DNA from: Sinonovacula constricta
Lineage: Eukaryota; Mollusca; Bivalvia; Cardiida; Solecurtidae
Length of the DNA: 64,000 nucleotides
Direction of reading: 5' to 3'
Assembly: GCA_007844125.1 (NCBI GenBank)
Contig: CM017555.1
Location: forward strand, 27,457,624-27,521,623
Shown here: piece after piece, positions 44,975 through 56,900 of the stretch
Layout: every line of letters begins with the position of its first letter
Position numbering within the stretch: the stretch's first letter is position 1
Program-made: the position numbers and the translations under genes
Notes under the pieces: generated by a model
The model's database searches: none
The model's input: only the letters and a program-made list of their open reading frames with translations
Told to the model about the DNA's origin: nothing

Positions 44975-47900
44975 GTAAGAATTTAAACTCCTTTTAATAA
45001 TGCTCTATTTTACTTACATATAGTATGACTTAACGAGAAGTGGTTAGTATGCTTTGCATTCTTACATACAGCTTAAAAAGGTTCTGCCAGCCAGATGGTT
45101 CATTTGCAAAAACGAAGAAGAAAAAAGTTGAAAGAAGACCATTTACCACTCTAATTGTTGCATAAAGTTCAGTTAAACTTAGCAGCTGTACACCTTTTGA
45201 CTTTATAAGAAAAAATTGTCATGTTGTTTTTAAATCATTTTCAGGATAAAATCTACCGTTTGAGTAATGCAGGAACTAATGTAACACAGACATGTGATAT
45301 TCCCTTGGTCCCAAAGAGGGAGACTTAGGCTCCCAGAGAGCGAGATTGGGGTTCCAGGGAGGGAGATTTCCGTGAATGCGCGTTAAATTGACTGTGTGGC
45401 TTATTTCTATTTGTAAAACAGTATTTTGTCTTTTTTATTAATAATAATAGTAATTTCAGTGATAAAAATGTTATTTACAATATTTTAAAATGAATTTTGG
45501 AATATATCTAGCATTTTTTAGTTCACTATCTAGACATAAATTGTATGCTATGGTTTTAAGCTTGTGGCCTACAAAAACAACAACAGCCAAACATAGTGTA
45601 AACAAGTCAAGTGTCAACAGCACCTACTAATGAATTGAAAAAAGATTTCCAAAGAAATAATGAGTATGCAAGCATAAAAATAGTTTATTTAATTTGTAAG
45701 TTAGTGACAAAAGAGTTTTAATAATTATAAAATATTAGTGGTAAACACATTGATACCATTACTTTCTAAACAAAGTTAAGGTTCTGGACCTGTAATGGTG
45801 ACCTTCCACAATCCTTATAATGATACTGTTTCTTGAATCTATACTATAAAACACATCTTACGGTGAATTTTTAAGGAAGTTTACCGTTTGTAACTCAAGT
45901 TATGTACATTTTTATAAAGTCACCCTTGATTTTCAAAAACACCGTAAATTGTGCTGGAACAAAATTTGAAAAAGTACTATTTTTTCAAATTCTACTGTTC
46001 TATATTCAAATTTTAACCAATTTTCCTGTTACACAATCATGTCATGATAAATCAGAACAATAAGATCACACTTTGGACAAATACTTATAAAAAAACAGAA
46101 CTTTGCATACATGTACCCCCGAGCAAAAATCCGAGTTTTTTGGGTGTGTTTAAAAATTTACTCTATCTATAAAAGCAAATATCTCAAGTTTGAAGCTAGT
46201 TAGACACATACAAGTAGTTTTAAAATTTTCTGCAATATAAACTGCCCATAATATGAGATTTTAAAGGCATTTTACCGTTCCTAATAAAATTTACAGACCT
46301 TTGCATACATGTACCCCCGAGCAAAAATCCGAATTTTTTTAGTTGTTTAAAAATTTACTCTATCTATAACAGCAAATATCTCAAGTTTGAAGCTAGTTAG
46401 ACACATACAACTAGTTTTAAAATTTTCTGCAATATGAACTGCCCATAATATGAGATTTTAAAGGCATTTTACCGTTCCTAATAAAATTTATAAGAATTTG
46501 TAAGGATACTTTAATGAAACTGCAATAGAATTTATAGCGAAAAATAACGTCAAAATGGTCAATTACAAATTATACTCCTTTATACAAAAAATCACCTACA
46601 GTTGGTATAAGAGATGGAAATATGTATGTAAAACTCTGCATTATTACATGAAAACCTTCTCTTTACGGATTTTGACTGGCTTGAGGGAAATATTTGAAAT
46701 TAACCACTTTACACGGTTTTCGTAAAAAAATCCGACAGTTTAGGAATAACTGAGTCAAGCACTCTTTTGGTATTAGTGACACTTGGTTGTCCCTCACAAG
46801 TTTGACCCCTGAACACATTTAAAAGTCCATCTTGGCCATCCGGAGAAAATATCAGACGAAGGTGAGCGAGCGTCAAACCATGGCGCTAACTATCGCAGTT
46901 AGCATGCGAAGGAAAATTTAAATCGCAAACACAAGATAAAACAGTGCATTTTTCACCTGTACACAGGAAACCCACACAATAGTTATGATCCACTTCAACT
47001 TTACATGACTTTGTTGTCGGTAAACCACTATTTTAACAATATCGCCCTCGACGATTACGTTGTCGAGCTCCCGGTTCTCTCATTTTTGAGAAATGGGTAA
47101 CCCAATGACGTCATGGAAAATCCATATCACATGGTGAAAAACTACTAAAAATAGCAAATACGAAACTTTACGACGAATGCTATTCAAATAAAACCGGATC
47201 ATACCGAGTGCCGATGTTTGACGAAGTTAGTTACAGGTCCAGAACCTTAAATGAATTTAGAATACATGAAGACATTATACTAATCAAGAATAAATAGCAA
47301 ACAAGTGTTTTTCTGTGACAAAGTAGTAAATGGATATCTGTCCGTTTTTTAACAGATATAAACCACATACTAATGTAAAAAATACAGTTAAAATTATTTT
47401 ACATTAATTAAAGAATTCATCTTTTGACAATGTATGATGTAAACTGATTTGAACTACCAGTAGTTGAAATGGAAAATATGTTTTAAAAGTGTCTAAGGTT
47501 GGCATTTTATTTACCGTTCATGCGCAAAATGAAATGGTATCAACTGTCAGAAAACCATTTACTTTTATGATAAATGTATATCTGCAGGAAGAAGACAAAT
47601 TTTCTTTCAAATAGAAACAACACTATTGTAAAGTAAAGAAACGTTTACTCCTCTTAAAAAGCTAAAGTCAAAGTAAGCTTTACATACTGTTGGGAAATGT
47701 TCACCATTTCTTAGATTTTATCTGTTCCAATGTTACTGTGACCCTTGCAGATTTGTCTCCTAATTCCCACCCCGACATATAATTCAGGGCTAGAAGCTTG
47801 CCTACATATCTTACACTATGTGTTGTTTTGTGAGTGCCGATAATGTCCTAAATAATAATTATGCAATTAGCAAAAGGCCTTACAAAGTATCAAATTAAAA

Positions 47901-50900
47901 TCATTGATTGTTTTAGTAGCACAATGCACAAATATACATGTTGCAAGCTCTTTGTATTCAGGAGTGTTATTGTTTCACACATTCATCTCTTTCACGCAAA
48001 CTTGTTTTTATGTTAATTTCATATGCACATTAGTACTTTAACATAATGTTTATTTCCAACCATTACACGCAACAAGTTCTTAGTATAGGTTTATAATCTA
48101 AATTGGTGATTTTTCCAGTCGGTTCATTTGGATTTGGGTCTGCTCATTTTGTTAAATGACTCATTACTTATTTACTTTTACTTTTGACTTGCACGTGAAT
48201 TCCTTTGTCCTGTGCGTTTTCATATTTTAGTATATATTGCAATGCTCACTGGACTTTGTCATATATTCTTATTCATCGAAAAGAAACCACGATCGCTCGC
48301 TTCGTTCATTCCCTTTGGTTTTTAATTCCAGGACGAGTCGCCCATTTAGACACTAACCTTAGCATAGTAAAACTATACACAATCGTCTCGGTTTAATAAA
48401 AATAAAATCAATACTAGAGTAAGTGTTATAAGTACACACGAACGCATCAGTTTCAACATATGCGGTAGTCTGCTGACAAAATGGCGCTATGACGCGATGA
48501 CGTCACACATATAATTAGCACTAGTTTGTTTTTTGTTTGTTTGAAAGGCACGTAGGCAGGTCAGTTGTTAAACGTTTTTGAATTATTCTGTCATGTAGTT
48601 TGCCTGCATTCAAGTGCATGCATGTCCGTTTTTCTGCATATTTACATGATTTACGTCGTGTATTTAGAGTACCGAGGTAAACGGAAATCAGCGTACTTTT
48701 TTGCAGTCAGGAGGTTTGTCAATCGCAATAATAATGCTGGAAATTATTACCTAGGCTTGATAAGGAAAAAAACTGAAGATGTTCAGTCTAATTATACGGA
48801 GCCTGCGTTTGGGTAAATACAAATTAATTCTCACATCACCCTATTAACGGGTTATTGAACGTATAAAATTTCGAAGCTCAGTCCTATGCCTTTGTCCGCA
48901 CGTGCAAGTTGTGTAAGAAATTAGAACATGTGACACTGATTGGGCATGATCTCCGCCGTTCACTAAATGGGTGTGGTTATGGTGTCAATCAAGACATTAC
49001 AGTTTGTGGCGGTTGCCTTTTAACACCATGAGGCGGAGCACGAAATTATCGTCGCGACCAATTAACACTGATTGGCAGTGATATGTTTCGGTAAGCTGCA
49101 CACATACACACGCAGATGCTGGTCGCTTGCAGTAGGATATATTGCGAAATCAAATGATCGGCTGGTAGCTACTGTCTTAGGAGGAATGAGATTAAGTCTG
49201 TCGGGAACATCAAAGCGGGAGAATTGATGTGCTCAGCGTGAGGCGTGAGACAGACCCCTGATATCGGGAGTCTCCCGGCGAAATCGGGAAACATCACATG
49301 TCTGTTAAGTAACAACTTTCTGAATGGTCTGTTGGTCACATGCTAGCCTCACATAGTCTAGGTACCCTGTCAATTTATGTGTGATGCCATTATTTATTTT
49401 TTTTTTTATATTTTGGTAAAAGTAATGATTTTGCTAACTACATTTGACTTTTTTTCTTTTTCTTTTTCTACAAAAGTTTTCTGGAGACACACTGGTGTGT
49501 CTTGAACTGTAGGTAATCATTGTGAAAAGGCAGGGTAGTCAGGTATTAACCACATTTTGTATTTAGTATTTTGAGTTTAATGATACATGATAGGTTCCAG
49601 CAGCGCTGAATAAAATGATGTTTAACATAAATGAAATATCAATAGGTTAAAACTAAAGTAAGTAAGAAATAAAAAAATTTATATGGTTATTAACTGTTTT
49701 TAGTTATAGCTCTACTTTTTTTTGTATGTTTGTTCCACAGCCTCTGGTGAATTGGAGCCATCAAGCCCTGAAGTGTGTACTATGGAGGATTTGACCTTGA
49801 CCTACTTTCCCAAAAACACTTCTGACCTTGAAAATGCCACCCTCATAATCGAAAGAAGGGATGGTTACCTTGGTGATGGAAATGCAACCAGGGAGGTGAA
49901 CATAACTGGGGGTTACGTGGCTTTCATTCTTCGCAACATCACTCAGAACCTCAATAAGGCTGTCATAAGCAGTTGTTCCTGGTTATGTGACAAAACTTCA
50001 AACTCTTTATCGCTTACAGTCTATGGTAAGTTATCAGAATTTTATATTGTCCCTTGCTTAAAGGCATTGAAAATGACCTTCTTTTGATGTTAAATTAACA
50101 AGTAAAAAGAAATATCTTTTAAAAAGATTTGCAGTGTTGAAGAGGCTTTAAAATGCTCAGTGTGTTTGTAAATGCAATGTGGTTTCACCAAAACTTGAAT
50201 TCAACTTATTGATTGGTTAATTTAAGAGAATTGTATGAACCAAAATTGTCTTGAATTATGAATATTTTACACTGTATAAATACAGCTAACTTACTCTGGT
50301 AATATCTATCAACTTTTGTAAATCATTAAATGTTTGTTGTATGTAACACACAAAATAATGTTGCCAATGCTTGTGGGATTATTTTGAAGCTATTTAAAAA
50401 ACAGATAAATGCCTTATACAAAATAACAAACATATGCTTTATAAACCATCAATGCAAACAGTTTGCTATACTTCTTACAACCATTCGAAATTAAATTCCT
50501 TTGGAGCTTGATCATTGCAATAAAAAGCTTACAGTTGACACACCTTATTAGCAGAGTGGTAAAGCAATCCTTGCCAAGGAGTTCCAAATGCTGCTACAAT
50601 TGCAGATAAAATGTAGCCTTCAATGGCATTGTTAGACTTTAGCAGTGTTTTTATCTGCGTTCCTAAGTAGGTCAAAAGTGAAGTTAGACTTCTATGCTGA
50701 AAAAATCCACTGCATTGTCTGACATTGTTTAAAAGATTTCCCTTTTTAAAAGAAAGATTTTACAGACCCTCCATGTAGTTACTAGTACACAAGTAACCTT
50801 ACAGTATCTGATTTCAGAATTTATCCGATAAATTGTTTAATATGTGAAAGAGGTAACAAATGGGGAGTCATCTAATTTAAAAATGGTACATTTATAATCT

Positions 50901-53900
50901 TTTTCATACACAATAGAAACAGGAGTTGCATGACTCTTATGGCTTATTTGGCAGGTCATTCTCTAAAAATTCAGATGCTTTTTATATATATATATGTTTT
51001 TATAAGACAAAATTTTCATGAGTCCTCTTTAACTCTTTACTGAAAACACCATTCACTCCATTAACATAAAACATTCTCTACCATAAAGGTGTTTTCAGCA
51101 AGAAAAGGGTTAAACAGCCAAATATATCCAGATTTGTTCATGTCTTGCTTTAATAAGGCTAAATTGATGCTTTAACAATAAATATTAAACACAATCTTTA
51201 AATATCATCAATATATTTATTTTTTTGCACTTAAGTAACATTTTTAGAAATATTTAAGGGTAAAAAAAAGATCTTATACGCTAGTTAAGTGGTTTAGTGG
51301 GCACCACTTAACAAAACATTATTTTAGTCAAAGTATAGCTTTGTTTTTATAAAACAGATTGTAGAACATATCCTTTATGTGAGTGTATGATAATGTCAGA
51401 TAACATGAGGATACTAGAAACACCTTATAGTAATTCAACTTGTTGAATGAAAGCCTATTATAAAGCTGCAATAATCTGACCAAACACGACCGACAAGATG
51501 TGTTATACAATTAATTACAATGGATACTTTATATATTATACAAAATAAAGGTAGTATGAAGTGTCATAGAGTTGGATGATGGCCATCAGTGTATGTTTCT
51601 AGTGGCTGTTTAAGTTCACTAGGGGTTTCAGACCGCCACTCATGGTGGGTCTTAGAACAGGCAAGTGGTAACCCCCACACAGGCACAAAATTTGGGGGTT
51701 GGGGTGTATTGGAGTTACGTTATTTGTTTGTCAATCTGTGTGTTTGTCAATCTGTGTGTCTGTCCATCTGTGTGTCTGTCCATCTGTGTGTCTGTCCATC
51801 TGGGTGTCTGTCCATCTGGGTGTCCGTCCATCTGTGGATTCAATTCTGTTTGGGCTTTTTCTCATACACATTTGCTTTAATTTTGATGAAACTTCACAAT
51901 CATCTTGTGTAACTTTTTTGTTTAGATCAGATGAAAATTACAGGGCTTACCGCCACATTAAGGGGGTTATTAAGTGAAAATAATTTTGTTTCAGGAATTG
52001 GTATAACATGAGTGTAGAACAGAACACCCCCTGAATTATTGACATTCTTGCTCTTTATGTTTTTTGAGCTTATTTACAGGGAATTTTTTTCCACATTAAT
52101 AAAACTGTAAACTGTTAAACATCAAAAAGAATGTGTGATTGTTTAGTTTTGGTACAAGTTTCAGAAACTGATGTATCATTCGATCTCTCATTATGTGATA
52201 ATATTTGTATGCAGTGAGCCTAAATAATGCATTACAGTCTTTAGCCAATAACATCAAGATTCGTCTCCTTTGTTACTTTGAAAGACAGGCTATAAGCACT
52301 AACAATGCACACATTCCAGAACTTTATGTAAGATACTGAGATCTCCTCTATGACAAGGAGTTTTAACAATCAGTCTGACTAGAGTCCCACTTCAAGTTAA
52401 CCACATTTTGGGCTAAAGTGTTTTTTTTTTTATTTTTTCATGTAGCTGCCTTACCTCACTTTTGAACTACTTAGAAATGCTACACAAGGCAAGCCTTGAT
52501 GAATATTTAAGAGTCCTGCAATGGTAAAATTTAATCATTTCATCATTATACTCATCTACATACATAACATACCACTTAATCAACAAACTATACACCCTCA
52601 GTTTTGCAGATGTCCACTGCTTCCACTGCTGTACTACATTTTTTTGCAAGAATTGTACAAAAGTAAAATTCAGAACACCTCAGATCTGACTGTGCCACAG
52701 CTGTCCCAAACTAATTTTTCAATAATCTATGAAAACAACATTATTATTAGCTGAACAAATTAGCAATTTTGTGCCTTATATACAACATGTTTAATACAAA
52801 GGTGAATCTTCAAGTTTATGGTATTGAATCAAATTAAAAATAATATAAAAAAAATGTATAAGCTTTAAGCCCCACCTGCAGAACCATTTCTAAGTTGAGA
52901 TTATGCTCAAGCTCATTAAGTTGCACACAGTGAAAGCTGATTTATACCATGTGTCAATGGACTTTATCAGCATTATTTGCATCCTAATTTATTTTATTTG
53001 CATACAGTAGGTGAATAAGTTTGAGAAAACAATAAGAAAAATCATGACCTTGAAAAAACTGTACCAAAATTAGGTTGCGGGCTGTTCACATAATGGCTGC
53101 AGTTGAAAATAGATTCTTTAAATTCCTATTCTGTTTTGAACTTTTGTTTTCTGAAATTCTTTTCGCATGCTTTATGATACCCACTCATTATGACTCAAAA
53201 CAACATCTCCAAACCCCCCACCCCCAGATTACCATAACTTGTCAGGGTAGACAATGGCTTGAGCTCTGGAATAGCCCCAAATAGCACAGGTGTTTTCCTG
53301 GAATAATTCGATCAACCATGTAATTGATACCTGTCCCAGTGTCTCCCAGTGATCCTCTGGAAGTGTAAAACACTTAAGATCAATCGAGGTGGCTGGTCAG
53401 TCCAAGCAGGATCACCATGGTTCCTCCCAGCTTATTACCCGGGATGTACTGGATCCCAGTGAGAGTGTATCATTATACTAAAGTGATTTGTTAAAGATTT
53501 CATATGAGTATATATTGAGCAGTCAAAATTTGATCTTGGGTAAAATCTTAAAAACATTCTGCAAGTGAAGTTTGGTGTCTTGCATTTTGATGTGTTTTTA
53601 TCCTTTTTATGTTTGTTTTATATTTTAACAGAGACCCCACAACCAGTGAAGAATTTTTCATGCAAGGTTTTCAATTATTATGATGGCATGAACTGCTCCT
53701 GGGAACATGGAGCTGACTATAAATGGGTTACACAACATGTCCTGAAATGGTAACTACTCATTTCACTGTTTACCTTTTGTATTCCTGTCATAGGAAGGTA
53801 AGATTTTGTATCAGATTCAAAGTCTGTATCTAGCCAAAGAACTCATTGAGTCTAACAAAAGAAATGAAATTTCTGGAAATCAGAAAGTGTTTCAAAATTT

Positions 53901-56900
53901 ATACCATATGACCTTTGTAGTACACATAGTGATTAAAATCATCTTAAAGCAAGACTGTATCCTTGGCCTGCATGTTTTCCATATACCATAAGATGGTATG
54001 TCCACTAAGGTAGACACATTTTCAGATATCACCTTTGTTGTTGCTTTTTCTAGTGGCCATCTAATAGATCTATTCATGACCAACCTTTGATATACATGTA
54101 TTAATTAAACCATGTAACAGCAAGACTGTACCTTTAGCTGCATTCTTTTCCTAAATACCCTCAGATGAAAGTGTGTTTTCATAACATCTATCTGAGGTTA
54201 ACACATTGTAGAATACTACATTTTTTCTGTAGAGGAAAAATACGAGAGCAACAAAGGTCAGCTTATAGATGTACTCAGCAATATAATAAGGAACAGTCAA
54301 TGGAAGATAGATGTATCACGCAATAGCAATGAAAATTTACCTGATTGTTGATCAAAGCCGTACCTTTGCAAAAAACATTGCTTTCCTTCTCCATGACATT
54401 TGTAAATGGCAAACAAATTTTAGCATAATGTTATCATTTTGTCAAGCTTTGCTAGCATTTATAATTCATTTTACAATAAAGTTTATTAAGGACCCAATGA
54501 GAGGTCAATTGCTATTGTTTTGGTCCTCTATGCCATACACTTCTTGTTAACAATTTTGGTACTGTTTAAATTGTTTCATGGGAGTTAGTTTGGCTTAAGT
54601 TATCACTTAGAAAGAAACTCATGTAGAGAACACAGTTTTATAATTAACCCTTAAATAGCTGGAAACACCTTAGCGATACGGGTATGTTAATTGATAATAG
54701 GATGAATGACATTTCCAACAAATAAAGAATTAAGAGTAAAAGCCACAATTCAGTTTTAATAAGCTAATAAATAAGTCTGAAACATCTAGGAGAATCCCAA
54801 CATATCAAAGTAACTGGAATAACTGCTCGAACCCGGCAGACACGTACTGTTACTGGCAAGGGCTGAAGGACGGCGATTACTCCATGAAGAAAATTGACAT
54901 CCTCCTAACCTTGGAGAAGTCCCAATGTCGCCAGAACATGTTCATGAACTTCAGCATTAATGCAAGCGAGATAGGTTGGTAGAAACTTAAGTTATATGGC
55001 TTATTTTTGAGCTTTGTTGGAGTTACCATAATTTTTATTGATGGCCTATGATGTTCAATCACTATTATTTAGAGGTTTATTACATTGCCCAAACAAAAAA
55101 AAATTGATAGGATTTTATCTTTGTTGTATCTTTTATCTGTTATGGCTATATTTTATAACAGTTATTCTCTTTCCTTGTTTATTTTTGGCTGAAATTAATT
55201 ATGGGATGGCATGGTAGAAAATTGACCCCTCAGGTTTAAAAGTTTATTGTTTTATTATCAGAGTAAAGTTGATCCTGCTGAGGACCAATATCAAGCATCT
55301 GATTGGTTGGATGTCAAAATCTCAAATTCAACCATTCAGAAACTGATGTTATGAAACTTTACGAATGAGCCTGAGACCAGATTCTAGTTTCTAATTGGTT
55401 GTATTTGAAAATCCATTCAAATTCAACCAATCAGGAGCTAAGGAGTTAATTCAGAATCAAGCTTTAAGTTTTATAACCTCAGGCTTGTGGTTGGAGGCTA
55501 TAAAACTTTTGAGTTTGAGTCTTAGATAAAGTTCAATAATCTTATTGGCTGGATTTAAATAAAATTTGAAATTATTCAATCAGATGGTTGAGAAGTGGAC
55601 TCAATCTCAAAGTTGTATAACATCCAACTTTGGATTTTAGAAGGGACATGATTGCTTTAAGTTTGTGTTTTGTTTTCCCACATTTGCTTTAAGTATCATG
55701 GTGACATTTACAGTTGAGCCTGCCCCAGTGGTTGATCTAGGTGGGACAGCCATTAACAGTACATGTATCAACATCTCATGGAGAACAATACTACATCAAC
55801 ACCTTAAAATAAACAAAATCATCTATGACAGTCAATGGAACAAGTCACAGGTACTAGAGTGTTAATTTTTGTTGAATCCGGATGGGCCAATCCAAAGTGT
55901 TACTAATTTCTGATTTATTCGATGCTTGAATTAGATTTGGACAATTAAAAAAGTTCTTGAAGGGTTAAAGTTTTACATAGATGCATAACACATAGAACCT
56001 CACTTCATTTGTTCTGGTATGTAAATTATTGCATCGAGCCAATTATAATATTATTTAACTGACACATACACATAATTTGCATGTGCTATTTGGAGAGGCA
56101 TAAAAGAATGTTCAGTGATAAACTATCGTAAATTGTTGAAAACCATTTACAAAAGCACTGCTTTTGACTCTTCCAACTTAACAACACAATCTCTTGAAGG
56201 ACTGTTTTTTCACATATACTCTAGCAGTCAGAGGCTATATTTTATTCTACTGTTTATTTTCTTTCAACAAGTTTTGCTTTTTAAACAAACAAAAAAGAAA
56301 ATATCTTTAAAAAAAGATATGCTGTGTTAGTGAGGTCTGAATTTACAATTTATTGATAATATTTTTTCATAATAGACGCTTATGAAAAACTGAGGCACAA
56401 AAAGATAATAAACTTTTGACAAAATGCAATTGCTACATTTCTACCTCTCAAATTGAAGCATCGAAAAATATCTCTAAATAAACACTAACGGAATCGAGTG
56501 TTTTTTTATGCACTATACAGTAGTATAGGGAATGAATTGTTTATGACTTAAGTAACAGCCCTTTTTAAAAATGTAACTTGTTAAATAGGAACAATGCCTA
56601 TAACAATATATGGTGTTTCCTGGAATTGCTATTTATGGGAGATTAGTGTTTCCTTGTCTCATCCTCAGGTCAAAAATAAACATTTCTTTCAAATATTAGT
56701 CACACCATTGTTTATTTGCCTGTTATATAGGTAGAAAAATGTACAGCTTGTCCTGGACTTGAACCCAGGACACTTCTCTATAACAAGGCGATTGCTCATC
56801 CGACTGAGCGAACAACAGACCTCTTACACATTCTCTCCCTATCACCTGGCTACATGCCCAGACTCCCATACAGGCATGTTCTTTTTCAAAGCAGATTCTG

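Larger units (their letters stand above)
45286..49305. mobile_element. possible 4.0-kb TIR element in receptor intron 1
   Basis: ACAGACATGTGAT (45286-45298) is perfectly inverted as ATCACATGTCTGT (49293-49305), and the inner neighbours are similar (TTCCC...GGGAGACT against TTTCCC...GGGAGACT). Flanks AATGTAAC and TAAGTAAC match at 6 of 8 positions, a decayed 8-bp target duplication at best. No transposase was found; the frame at 48565-48816 is unrecognised. If real it is a non-autonomous element containing the nested 45776-47250 element. Confidence 0.45.
50026..53631. other. receptor intron 2
   Basis: 3.6 kb. Holds the MITE at 51029-51113, a 16-bp tandem repeat at 51725-51840 and a family D copy at 52443-52520. 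No exon is needed here by phase. The open frame 52521-52754 is not recognisable. Confidence 0.5.

Noticed and set aside
48565..48816. Additional receptor exon or separate gene in intron 1
   Set aside because: No splice signals at matching phase and no recognisable domain; exon 1 joins exon 2 directly in phase 1.
51589..51977. Three overlapping frames with Cys-Val-Ser repeats
   Set aside because: They arise from the 16-bp TCTGTCCATCTGTGTG repeat read in all three frames; 16 is not divisible by three.
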